Below, in pieces: positions 22,600 to 32,929 of a DNA stretch of 64,000 nt. Within the stretch, counting starts at the first letter, position 1. Each line of letters begins with the position of its first letter. Below the pieces are notes generated by a model. It did no database searches. It was given only the letters and a program-made list of their open reading frames with translations, and was not told the origin of the DNA. The stretch is taken from contig RDEW01000015.1 of NCBI GenBank assembly GCA_011109175.1, positions 770,868 through 834,867 on the forward strand, given 5' to 3'. This DNA comes from Dicyema japonicum (Eukaryota > Dicyemida > Rhombozoa > Dicyemidae). The position numbers were made by a program, and so were the translations under genes.

Positions 22600-23285
22600 A
22601 TTGAATATATGCCCTCGGAATTATATCCACATCCAAAACATCCATATATGACTTGTAGAACTTACAATTCCTTCCCAAGTCAAAACAATAGGAATAATTT
22701 TAACTTTCGCGATGTATATTTGAGACAACTCTCCAGCGACGAGGTCATATTTGTGAAGTTTTTCTACCTCAACCGCCTTCAGCATCTCCTGAGAAGTGAT
22801 CCCAACCTCCATCAAAGTAATCTCACTTGTCTTTTTATCAAAAACAAATATGTCCGACTTGTTATGCTGTATTTTGACATCAGTCATTAGCGTCGTATCG
22901 ACACGAATCTCGACATTCTCAGTTGTTACTATTGATTGGACTGAGTGAGTCTTCAGTTTCTTTGAATATGTGATTCCATATTTACGACACAGGTTTAAAT
23001 GAAGACATCTCACCACTTCATTGTGACGTCGTATGTAATCACTATTTAATATCCTATTGCATCTCGTTGCCAAATGATCGACTGTTTTTTGGCAGATTTA
23101 CAATGATTGCAATTGGATCCTTTTTCTTCAAAAAACAAATTTCGGTCTTGTAAAAGGCAATGCAAAGCTTCGGCTCTTAGACTATTATTCCCTCTTGCAA
23201 GCCACCCCGAAGATGATGCAATGTCAGCTTTTAAACATTTGAATAGCAAAGAATTGAGAGATATACTGTTAATTTTCATCAATAA
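22600..23285 (-). mobile_element. LINE-C 3' fragment: zinc-knuckle-like region and restriction-like endonuclease
   Basis: Minus frame at 22621-23073 encodes MATRCNRILNSDYIRRHNEV, LHLNLCRKYGI, then NKSDIFVFD...LMEVGITSQ...VEVEKLHKYDLVAGEL...IIPIVLTWEGI. The Cys/His spacing ahead of the nuclease is that of R2/R4-type elements. In the catalytic stretch the usual KPD reads KSD here. Only the 3' third is present (5' truncation), and the frame 23046-23282 upstream is shifted. Confidence 0.72.
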
Positions 23286-23314
23286 CCATTCAATTTGAAC
23301 TTGTTATTATTATT

Positions 23315-23640
23315 AATTAACCCCTAATACACCGAGAAAGAAGTAAAAGTAAACAACTAATTAAGTGTATCCAGTTTCCACTTATACAGAAACAGAGTCC
23401 ATTTGGAATCAGCATAAAAGGTAAGACGTCCATTACATGCAGTTGTGGAAACCCCTCCAGTGGAGTGGGGAAGAGCAAATGATCCTTTTTCGTGCCGGCC
23501 TGGCACTGGGCGTCACCTAGACAGGTGGATCACATGACGCCACTCTATTAGGAGAAGAGAGGAGGAACAGACAAGCAAGCAGAAAACTTGAACCAATTAC
23601 CCACGCAGCACCACATGGCGCCACGTGGCGTGAGAAATAT
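23315..23640 (-). repeat. SINE-A copy 1
   Basis: This 320-bp unit is almost repeated at 27420-27745 in the same orientation. On the minus strand it begins with a head like the LINE-A 5' coding region (cacgtggcgccatgtggtg) and ends with a tail ggatacacttaattag... ctttctcggtgta, followed by TTAATAATAATAA. The tail matches the LINE-A 3' end, so it looks like a LINE-A derivative that lost its middle. Confidence 0.78.
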
Positions 23641-23689
23641 TAATGAACTTGTTAAATTCAATTTTAACGAACTAAATATATAAATTTGT

Positions 23690-23804
23690 TATTAATTTAA
23701 TAAAATTCTAAATAATTAAATTTACTCTTGGGGGTGGAAATTTTTGGATGTGCGGTGATATTTCAAAATGGGCGCCGGGAAAAAGGGTTTAGAATCACTG
23801 GATT
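23690..23804. repeat. Possible hAT terminal fragment
   Basis: The sequence ends 'gggtttagaatcactg' at about 23804. Its reverse complement begins CAGTGATTCTAAACCC, a typical hAT-family terminal repeat. I could not find the other end. Confidence 0.35.
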
Positions 23805-24852
23805 AGGGCATTGAATCTCAAAATTGCAAAATAACTTAAGAAAGAAAAGATGTAGTAGAAATTATATTCTACAAACAAATATTATCTTAACGTTATCCAG
23901 ATTTTCTTTTGAATCTGACCCTTCGAGATCATTGGAAAAGATCACCGGAAGTATATTTTGCTTTCATCCATAAACTTAATCATAATTTATGGCCAATTTA
24001 GCAGATTTTTAAATCATGTAATTGATCGGATATTTTTAACTGCAATCCATATAGTACATGTATTAAATAAAAAACTACATTTATTAAATAACAAAACATT
24101 CATGAATTAAGAACAATAATTCTCATGTTAACGCTCAATCAGATCCTGCTTGCTCAGGTACCTTCTATTTGGGGCAGACGAGATTAGAACCAAGATATTG
24201 ATGAATCTAATTTTTCCTTTCTGATACTCGTCATATTCGATGTCTTCTGAGTCCATTAAGAAGGGACGAGAAGAAATGAAAATATTAGTGTATTACAGCT
24301 ACGCTATAGTGCACCAGGGCTACGTAACTAGCTCAATTTTCTGACCAATTGACCGCTAGGGTAACTGGTCAACTACATTTTTATTAGCAAAATACATAGA
24401 ATCCTACGTGGAGCTTCTGACGGATAATCCTCCAAGTTCATTCAATTTTGGGCCAGCTGGATTTGGACATAGATCCTACGTGAATCCGACACTTTTTTCT
24501 CCGAATATCAAGTTTTTGATGACTCTCGAGTCCGTCCTATCGCAGTTCACGAGAATAAGCAAAACGAGGGCTTCCATCAATCATGAAGCAAAGTAGACAT
24601 TTAGCACAATAGAGGTATTTCGGGTGATTAAAATTCAAAGCCTCACTGTAAATCAAAAAAAGTCAATGCACTTAATATTTTACGGAATTTATTTTGTTAA
24701 TTTTAAGGTTAACAATGGAATGCCCTTTAGGAAAAACAATTCAGGCATGTAATCAATAGTCACGTTTTATTGATTTGTATATCACCTTATTTTTAAAATT
24801 CAATAATAATGAATTTCTATTTTACTATTAGTAAAAACTGTTAGATTTCTAA
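23805..24852. other. Unassigned AT-rich stretch
   Basis: I see no supportable g gene. On the minus strand a short frame near 24149-24276 starts MDSEDIEYDEYQKGK and reads IRFINILVLISSAPNRR before a stop. It looks protein-like, but it is only about 42 codons and no neighbouring exon could be joined. Confidence 0.3.
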
Positions 24853-25892
24853 CTACATTCGAGATATTCTTTTAATCAGATCAGAAATATTAATATTTCC
24901 CGTCGTTTGAGTGCTCTTTGCCAGTTTGGAATCTAACTTTTTTTTAACTTCAATTATATTATCAGGAAGACTAAATAAAATCATTGGATCATCAAGGATG
25001 TCACCTAAATTTCGAGATTATGAATTCTTACAGTGTTCTAAATAAAATATTAAAAATTAAAAACCTTTGTTGGAGTTGTTCCATATGATGTTATTTGAAG
25101 ATCTCTCTATAGTTTCTAGAATGAAAAGAGAAAATTTACCAAAATTTGTCCATTGCTCAATTTCGGGCATAGAACCATTAATTCTGATTCCATTTGTAAT
25201 AAAATAATCATATGACGTCTGGTCAACTACTAATAGAGTAAGATATCCTCCAGAGTTTTTAAGAAGTTGGGCTAAAATATCATGTTCCATGTCTTCTACA
25301 TTCACACCGTTTACTTCTATAAGAATATCATTTTCTCTAATCCCGGCATTTTCTGCAGGGGAATCTTTGATCACGTTGATAAGAAAGTGATGATCAACCT
25401 TAGGCTCTCTAAAAAGAGTATATCCAAAAGTGGAATTTTCATTTTTTCTTAAATGGCACAATCGAGCAGTTGGAGTATTATCGGATGTCTCTCTAGAAAT
25501 CCTTGATCCATATGAATGTTTTGGACTCTCCAAAAAGTTTGGTGGAGTTGCTGTTTGTAGAGTATTCTCAAAATCAACATCTTGAGGAATTTCGTCAATA
25601 TTTTGAATAATTAATTCTACTTTCGGACTTTCTCCGGTAGTCTGAATTTCTTGATTTTTCCGGTAAATTTCAGTTTTAAAACCTTTTTTTATTAATCTTT
25701 TTTAAGATTTTTTAGTTTTGAATTCGAAAAATCACATTCATCAACTGAAAGCACAACATCCCGACCTTCAAACCAGAGGTATCTGCAGGACCTTCTGCTT
25801 TACTTCAGATACATAATTATCATTAACACCACTTTTCATTGAAAATCAAATCCATCATGGGAGCGTTCAATGTTTAATAACAATTCGGTCAT
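24853..25892 (-). CDS. NHERF-like adaptor with two PDZ domains
   Basis: A scaffold protein that would bind C-terminal peptides of membrane transporters and receptors. Start ATG is at 25892 (MTELLLNIERSHDGFDFQ). The first PDZ is readable as GVNDNYVSEV, EGPADTSGL, DVVLSVDECDF. The second is intact at 25200-25480: ARLCHL, FGYTLFREP, SPAENAGIRENDILIEVNG and LTLLVVD. That last pattern (LLVVD after the domain) and the RLC start are typical of NHERF/EBP50 PDZs. Introns: 25116-25139 (24 bp), then either two 27-bp introns (25038-25064 and 25005-25031) around a 6-nt exon or one 60-bp intron. The C-terminus ends ISDLIKRISRM. In the first PDZ four separate single bases are missing (near 25838, 25800, 25762 and 25698). 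The gene is either poorly sequenced there or decaying. Confidence 0.8.
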
Positions 25893-26479
25893 TGTTGCCA
25901 ATTAACAGAATTTATAAAATTTATTTTTTATGTAAAAATATGAATAAAATAAAAATGAAAATATTATTTGATTAATTATAATTATTTATTTAAATAAAAA
26001 TAAAAGTAAAGTTTTCAAGAGGTGTATTAAAATTACTATTTCTACCTCGAACAGAAAAACGGTGACAAAAATTTATAATGTGAAGTTAATTAAACTTTCC
26101 TTGGCTGTAATTTTTGATTTTGTTCAATTTCTCATGCATGATTGCGCAATTTATTACTATGATTAATCATTAAGACAAACCACCATTCTCCAAATTATCA
26201 GAGAAAATGATAATTGCACATAAAACTTTGTCTATCTATGAATCTTTAATTCGTCAATTAATTTATGTGTGCTAGAAATCCAAGGAAATGAAGAATCCTA
26301 TAAAGCGACTTAGACAATTGTCAAATTGTCACGTTATTTCAACAAGTCCAATCAGCCAATGTTTTTAAACATGGTTCATTAAAATAAAATGTGATTTAAA
26401 AAACTATTATTATAAATTGGAATATTGAATGATAATTTGATTTCAAGTTTTAATATGGTCACCTAGAATAGTAATGTGT
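25893..26479. other. AT-rich intergenic stretch
   Basis: Very AT-rich upstream region of the NHERF-like gene. I see no gene or repeat that I can support. Confidence 0.5.
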
Positions 26480-27190
26480 GTGAACGTTAACGTCTGATGA
26501 CATCGGATTTGAAGGTCGTGGGTTCGAATTCTTGTCATACAGGTCCCACTTGTGAGGCGACGAGTCTTTCTGGCACGACACAGTAGTTAAAAAGGATCTT
26601 CCTACCTTTCTTCTTGACCAAATCCTCTGATGAAGATTGCATTATGAAAACTATTCCACTAAAGCAGTGGTTCTCAACCTTTATTGGTCGCGAACCCCCA
26701 ACATATTTTTACAAGTTTTTTTGTCAAAAAATTATTACTTTTCTAAAAACACAATTTATTATTAAAAAAGGAAATAAAATTGATGAGAAGGTTGATGTTG
26801 TTTTTTTGAGAATTTTTTTTCAATTTGAGTACTCTGATGTCATCCTCAATATTCAGTCGTGCACGATAAGTATTTTTTATATTGAGAAGTGCTGAAAACC
26901 CATGTTTGCATAAATACGTTGTCGGAAAAATAATACTATTGTGTGACAGAATTTTCATACAAACAACACATTTTGGGCTTTCAAATCCATTTTTTCAATA
27001 CAAGTAAACCCATATTTGATATAATCAGGATTATAAATAAAATTTAAATAAAGGTTCAGAAGTATCTCGCGGACTCCAGGTTGAGAACCACTGTAAAGAA
27101 TGAAGTAATGTCCGCGGACGGTAAGACGTGGGACAAAAATGGAAGATGGAAGACCTACTTCTCCACCTCTCTTCGGAAGCGGAAGCCTGT
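26480..27190 (+). mobile_element. tRNA-like head joined to LINE-B RT fragment, split by a hAT insertion
   Basis: The left part has a B-box-like 'gtcgtgggttcgaattc' at 26511-26527 after a run resembling a tRNA 5' half. It continues into LINE-B RT sequence (DTVV.. to SDEDCIMKT), is interrupted at 26665-27093 by a hAT element, and resumes with sequence equivalent to the region before RT motif B. The same composite, uninterrupted, occurs inverted at 43020-43315. The shared junction between tRNA-like and LINE parts means the composite was copied as a unit. Confidence 0.6.
26665..27093 (-). mobile_element. Non-autonomous hAT transposon, 429 bp
   Basis: Terminal inverted repeats are cagtggttctcaacct at 26665 and aggttgagaaccactg ending at 27093, the hallmark end of many animal hAT elements. 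Inside, the minus strand at 26743-26958 keeps the end of a transposase: FPTTYLCKHGFSALLNIKN and YRARLNIEDDIRV, the hAT dimerisation region. It is therefore a deletion derivative of an autonomous element. The flanks carry 'taaag' on both sides (26660-26664 and 27094-27098), and the empty site is visible in the paralogous copy near 43090-43115. Confidence 0.88.
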
Positions 27191-27419
27191 AATGAAGTAT
27201 TGGTAGATGGATTTTGTCAACACAAGCAGATGTTCCTTCCTTGGATTAGTTATGATTGTTTGTGGTGGGTTTACAATGGTAAGCCTGGGGTTAATAATAA
27301 TAATATCTGAACGCCTGCTCGTGATACGAAAAAAAACCTTCCCGTTGTGGAGATTTATCCAGGACTCTAAAACTCATTGCAGGAAAAGGACGGGTATGGA
27401 CACAATTTTTTTTAATTTA

Positions 27420-27745
27420 TTAACCCGGATACACCGAGAAAGAAGTTAAAGTAAACAACTAATTAAGTGTATCCAGTTTCCACTTGTACAGAAACAGAGT
27501 ACATCCGGAATCAACATAAAAGGTAAGACGTCCATTACCTGCAATTGTGGAAACCCCTCCAGTGGAGTGGGGAAAAGCAAATGATCCTTTTTCGTGCCGG
27601 CTTGGCACTGGGCGTCACCTAGACAGGTGGATCACATGACACCACTCTAATAGGAAGAGAGAGGAGGAACAGACAAGCAAGCAGAAAACTTCAATCAATT
27701 AACCACGCAGCACCACATGGCGCCACGCGGCCAATTTAAAATTTA
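27420..27745 (-). repeat. SINE-A copy 2
   Basis: Near-identical to 23315-23640 throughout ('gtgccggcttggcactggg', 'cacctagacaggtggatc', 'agcaccacatggcgccacg'). The (TAA/TTA)-rich 3' border on the minus strand precedes 'cccggataca'. High identity of the two copies suggests recent movement. Confidence 0.78.
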
Positions 27746-28239
27746 AACAGAAATCATTTAATTAGTCGATAATTTTTTTCCTCTTTTTCGTGATTCCAGA
27801 GTTAATAAAATTAAATTAAAATTAATTAGTTCTGTCTCTCTAGTTGCGATTATTAGTTCGATTCCTAGACCACTATGCCTAAAAGATTTCGTTCTATCAA
27901 CAATAACAATTTATTAACAAGATTAAGAGTTTTCTGGAGGTATTACATCTGAGTCCTACCATTTAGCTTGGTCTCAACACCTGAACCCTTCCTCCTTTTT
28001 AATTTTCTCAGAACGTTTCTCCAGTTCTACATACGTGTCATGGATATTTGATCTTCTCTTGAAATCATTCTACACAATCCTGCTAATCGGCTCTAACAGC
28101 TTGTCTTCGTCCTCGCTTAGACAGTCTCTCAGTTTCTTGTTTTAGGATAACTTAATTGCCGTTTTCCTTGTCTTCTCAAAGAGGAATAAGATTTACTCCT
28201 TCGTAGAAGAGAACAACTGGTCGCGCACATAAAGTAGGC

Positions 28240-28640
28240 TAGGGAGAATAACTCACTTGAAGATGAATAGTAAGGTGTCACGGATAAGGTGTAACTTTTG
28301 TGTATATAAGAGCGACTGAAAATCTCTCATCCTCCTCTCCCTTATGTCGTCCATGTAATCTCCTACGTGTCTATAGTCGACCCCCAGGTATCGCAGACTG
28401 CGAGCATTGTTTACTCCCAGTGCGTAATCATGTTTCAGGTGCTTTTTCACTGCTTATTCGGAGTGTGATTTTTTCAGCAGAGAGCTTTAACCCTCTCACC
28501 ATTGTTCAATCTGGTCCACATACTCCCGGATTCTTCTATCAGATATAGAAGATTTTAGGAATGTGTCAACCACAATTACGTCATCCATATAAATAAGAAG
28601 ACTAGTATTAATATTCCTCGGACGTGGAAAACTCGCAATG
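28240..28640 (-). mobile_element. RT fragment with YMDD
   Basis: Minus strand near 28590 reads IYMDDVIVVDTFL, an RT catalytic motif C. It is followed after a frame change by NNARSLRYLGVDYRHVGDY and LHLIRDTLLFIFKW. The LRYLG run is the stretch that follows the active site in R2/R4-type and other LINE RTs. Probably a LINE-C fragment. It is short and frameshifted. Confidence 0.55.
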
Positions 28641-29030
28641 AATTAAATATTTTTATGGAGCTGATCTCTGAATATCAAAAGTGTTTCCTTCGTTATGCAT
28701 ACACCCTCTGGTTAATTTAATATAATCAGTTCGATCTCCTGATCAATCAAACACTTGTTTTACCAAATATTAATTTTTGTTCGAAAACAGAATCAAATAG
28801 ATTAGTAAAAAAATTATCTTCCGAAAAAAGTGGGGGTTGATCAAATCGATGTCAATTCTCAGGAACCGTAAAAACAATCTCTAATCACGAAAGTCTCAAA
28901 ATTGCGGCACAACTAGTCGAGAAAATTTGACTTTCAGCAAAGATGTTATAAAATTTAATAATAAAAGTTAAAAAATATTTTTTTTAATTTAAAAAATAAA
29001 AGCATTTAAGTGCTGGGTGTTTTTCTCGTT

Positions 29031-29852
29031 ATGTCTAACTATGACAGAACAACCACTATTTTTTCACCCGACGGAAGGCTTTTTCAGGTGGATTACGCAC
29101 AGAAGACAGCAACCATGGGAAACAACGCGGTATCAATGATTTTTATTTTAACTAGGTCGGTGTTTGTGGGAAAAACATAATTGTTTTGGGAGTCGAGAGA
29201 ATATTCGCAGAAAAACTGCAAATCGAAAGTACTGTAAGAATGATTGAAACAATTGACGATCATATCGCCGTAGCCTTTGCAGGACTTACGGCAGACGCCA
29301 GAAAAGTCATCAAGGATGCCCGAATTTACTCCCTAAGCCACAGATTGATGATGGAAGATTCTATTTTGCCGTCAAATCTTGCCAGATTCGTAGCTGACTT
29401 AAAACAGAAGTTCACCAGATCTTCCGGTAGAAGGCCTTTAGGCTTCTCAATGCTCATTGTGGGCTTCGATAACGAGCACCCACACTTGTACATGACGGAT
29501 CCGGCTGGGAATTACTGCGAGTGGAAAGTAGAGATCTAAAATCCATAAAGGCCACTGCTATTGGGAGAAACAGCAGTTCAGTTTTAAAATTTTTGGAAAA
29601 AAATTACAACGAAGAGGTTGCTTCTTCTGACCATCAAGTCAAGAAATTTACTCTGAGAGCTCTTTTGGACAATGTCCACAATAGTGTGGACAATTTAGAG
29701 TTGGCATATATGAGTAAAGATCAAAAATTGACAGTTGTGATCATTTTGACTCGTAGACATTAACCAGTGATGAATTAAACTCTTTAACTGAAGAAATTGA
29801 AAAAGATAAACAAAATGAGATCGTGGCTAGAAGGACTGGAAGATTAGTTTGA
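29031..29852 (+). CDS. PSMA7: 20S proteasome subunit alpha type-7
   Basis: Alpha ring subunit of the 20S proteasome core. The N-terminus MSNYDRTTTIFSPDGRLFQVDYA is the conserved alpha-subunit signature. FAGLTADAR, SHRLMMEDS, LKQKFTRSSGRRPLGFSMLI and YMTDPAGNYCEWKATAIGRN match alpha-7 specifically. Three introns lie at 29130-29155 (26 bp), 29528-29550 (23 bp) and 29734-29756 (23 bp), each GT...AG, and removing them gives one uninterrupted frame ending LTEEIEKDKQNEIV...RRTGRLV. The length of about 249 residues is normal for the family. No frameshift is present, so this is a good reference for the gene structure of this genome. The start is the ATG at 29031. Confidence 0.97.
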
Positions 29853-30870
29853 ACTTTATTTGGACTTGGGCTTGGTTTTCTTTATGAAATTATACTGTTT
29901 TTTGATAGTAAATATTTAAATTTTTACTGATTTCAGAAATGAGGGATACTTACTGATTGTATCATTAAATCTGAGTCATGTCGTGATTGCATCTTATTTA
30001 CTGGGAAGAGACTAATGGATGACTTTTTCATTTTTAAGTGGTGATCTTTCGAGACGCACATCAACTTGCTTACTGCTCCACCATTTTTATTTTCTGGCCA
30101 TTCTGACTAGTCAAATACCGACTCTGGTCAACGAAAGATTGAATAGGTGCTCAGTTCTTGGACATCGCTTTCTAAATTTCCGGAGATGTTGGTAAGTGAG
30201 CCATCAATGAAATTAGGAATGCAATCTCGACGTCACTTAGAGACTTTTGTGAACAAAGATGTTTTTTTATTTACGTTCTTCTGAAACTGATTAAATGTTA
30301 ATTTTTAAGTTTAAACTTTTTTATACTCTAAAATAACATTATATTGAGCTCTTGTATTAAATACAAGTTTTCATTGATCTGAGCGCCTATATGTTAGAAT
30401 GAGAACACATGGCTCCCGTTTTAATGTCAAAATATACCGCAGTTAACGATTTAATTGGAAAATTAAAATTTCTTTTTCTGAATCAATAAATCCCAGAGCT
30501 ACGTTTGATGAGATCAAATTATCTCTAGATGTAATCATCACAAAATCTAATTAGAAAAATTGCAAAACTCACGGGATTCAATCCAAGAAAGTTTTGCAGA
30601 TTTTGAAAAGATTAATTCTATAAAGGGGATATTTAAAATTATTTTATCGAAATGTATGAGAAGAATGATTTAATGTTGTCAAAATGACTAACAAATCAAT
30701 AAATCCAAAGACATATTACAACTTTCTAAAAATGTCCCGCTACTTTAGATGCAATAGAACAATATTTCTCCCGTTTGAAAAAAACAGATGTCTAAAGATA
30801 GAAATTTTAATGAAAACAACGTTGACAAATATTTCATGCTAAATTACAATTTCTTAAACAATTATGTTTT
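29853..30870. other. Intergenic stretch, no gene recognised
   Basis: AT-rich sequence after the proteasome gene. I find no conserved frame. Some runs near 30030-30260 have more even base composition, but they give only broken frames without recognisable motifs. Confidence 0.45.
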
Positions 30871-30874
30871 ATTT

Positions 30875-31640
30875 AACCAACAATAAAAAGTTAATATTTA
30901 ATAATCAACAACCTTCCTAGCTTGCCTGTTCGCCAGCCTCCTCAGGCAGGTTCGCTTCTAGTTGCTAAAACAACTCCGAGAGCGCCTTGTCCAATTGAAC
31001 CCTCTGCCAATATGGCATCTTTGAGCTCTGCCTCCTATACTCCAGTGTCAGGATCTCTAGGGTCCGCTTTAATACAGTGACTGTAGATTGGCCTGGAGCT
31101 TCCTATCTACGCCTAACTGCTTCAGATAACCCTTGTGGTACTTTGTTGCAATTCCTTCCCACGTCATTACTATTGGAATAACGAGGACCTTGCAACCTAG
31201 CATCTGCCCCATTTCGTTTGCAAGCAAGTCACTTCCTTTTTTTCTCTACCTCCACAGTCTGGAAACGGTCTTGAGACGTAACGCCAACCTCTATGATAAG
31301 AACTTGGCCAGACTCCAATGTACCACAATGTCCAATTTATTGTCTTGACTAGCATCGAGGTACGGATAACACTGTCTACCTTAATTTGGACACTGGTGTT
31401 CTCTACTACAGATTGCACCTTATGAGTCCGCAACTTTCTGGTGTGGCGAATACCATACTTATTGCATAGTAGAAGATAACTCCTTACTACCTCTTTATGC
31501 CTCCACACATAGTCGTGGCAGAACATGGATCCGCACCGAGTGGTTAAATGATCAACCGACATGCTCCTTGACTTCAATGGAGACATGTATTTGTCGATCG
31601 ACCCCAAAAGATATTGCGGTCTTGCATATACGTGTACAGC
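30875..31640 (-). mobile_element. LINE-C 3' end, degenerate copy
   Basis: Minus strand carries CGSMFCHDYVWRHKEVV, LLCNKYGIRHTRKLRTHKVQSV, then a broken nuclease stretch. The segment 30880-31350 is a close inverted copy of 59435-59945, where the same frame is open to the stop codon. The 3' untranslated ends also match ('ttattgttggttaaataaa' at 59926-59944 against its complement at 30870-30890). Confidence 0.75.
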
Positions 31641-31939
31641 GCCTCCGACCTAGGTGAGTTGCCATATGTGACGATTAAGGTTGACATTGGTTAACATGCT
31701 CTGAAGAGTACCTTATAAGGGTTTTTTAAGTTGATCTTTTCCATCATATTATTATGTAATTCGATCAACGCCTTCACATTTACTAGCCCACCATCATAAA
31801 CACCGTACTTAGCAGACAAAAAAAGTCTGATAGTCCTAGGTGGGTTGCCCGTGTTTTCTCGGTCGTTATTATGGCGTGCTTCCTATCAGACACACTTGAC
31901 CCAGCTATCAGGGTGGAGAATAATTTAAAGCCAGATTAA

Positions 31940-32335
31940 GTATTTGTGATATTTTGTTTACAGTTAAACGTTAAAAACACAGAAAAAACTCCACCTATAC
32001 GCAAGGCCATATTAGCTATAGCTCCGCTCAGGCAAAACACACTTTATTTAAGTAAAGAATAAACAGTTATTATTATCGTAAGGGAGAAGTAAAGAACAGT
32101 TATTATAACTAATCGTAGAGGGAGAACAAAGGAAGCTCTTCACTTCTTTTTTTCTTTATGTTGGATATATGTCCTTTATAGACGATCAGGTTGCGCACTG
32201 AAATGTTTCTGATGACGGCGTTACCCGTTAAGGCAAAGCATCGTAGATCCGTGGAACCTTCAATCGAAATGTAAAGTAGCGGGATTCGGACTAGGGACAT
32301 CAGGTCTCTTGCCCGGCTCTCTTACGACTGAAGAG
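31940..32335 (-). repeat. tRNA-derived SINE (S1), diverged copy
   Basis: Minus-strand copy of the S1 repeat seen best at 44975-45285. Landmarks are a degraded B-box region (plus 'gggattcggactagggac' near 32280), the body 'catcgtagat.cgtggaacctt', and the tail 'tatagctccgc..aggcaaaacacactttatttaag' read on the plus strand. Confidence 0.65.
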
Positions 32336-32344
32336 TCAATTATT

Positions 32345-32805
32345 AATTAATTAAAAAGCATTCCCGAGAAAGCGTAAAATTAGTTAAATTTCCTTTGTGC
32401 CGTATTCCAAATCATCCTCTCCGTCAGCTCCTATGATCTTCCGTTGCGCGCTAGTTCTCTAGGTAGTCCAGGTGTCCGCCATTTCCATTATAATGTCAGA
32501 TGTTGCCACACTATTGTAACACAGAGAATCAGATCCTGATGGACTGAAAATCCGAAACCATGATGCCGGCAGACCGGTGAGAGGGTAAAAAGGTGGAATC
32601 TGCCAAACAGTTCTGTTCGGTCGTTTTTGTCTCTTGTAGACATCAGACAGAGATGTCATATTTTGTTAGATCGCATGTCATATTTTGTTAGATCGTTTAA
32701 GTCTTCTGCAATTTAAAGATCCAGAGTGAACGGAGAAGTCGGTAAGGAATACGAATAAGACATAATGCAATAGAGACGTCGTCACCACTTCAACCAAAAA
32801 AGAGT
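32345..32805 (-). mobile_element. Short internally deleted LINE-B derivative, copy 2
   Basis: Same layout as 18575-19020: LINE-B 5' end with the CLQETK-type stretch ('ctcttgtagacatcagacag' on the plus strand near 32630), then a direct jump to the LINE-B 3' coding end ('ggtagtccaggtgtccgcc' near 32460). The 5' border 'cgtcaccacttcaaccaaaa' near 32780-32800 resembles the 5' end of the full-length element near 22262. A 29-bp local duplication ('catattttgttagatcg') sits near 32656-32695. Confidence 0.72.
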
Positions 32806-32929
32806 CAATTGGTAGCACCAAAAAGCACAAAATAATAAAATAATAAAAAATTAATTGTTCTAAGATTTCCTGATTTTACTATTTTGTTTTTAAAATGTCC
32901 TAAACAATTGTTCTAATAATATTTCCGCC

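Noticed and set aside
24408-24596. Plus frame ESYVELLTDNPPSSF...
   Set aside because: No ATG-supported start, no neighbouring exons and no motif. Probably chance.
26500-26530. A tRNA gene with 'gggttcgaattc'
   Set aside because: Only the B-box-like half is convincing and the sequence is repeated at 43250 next to LINE-B. Treated as a repeat.
32459-32659. 66-codon minus-strand frame
   Set aside because: It lies in the short LINE-B derivative in a non-coding phase.
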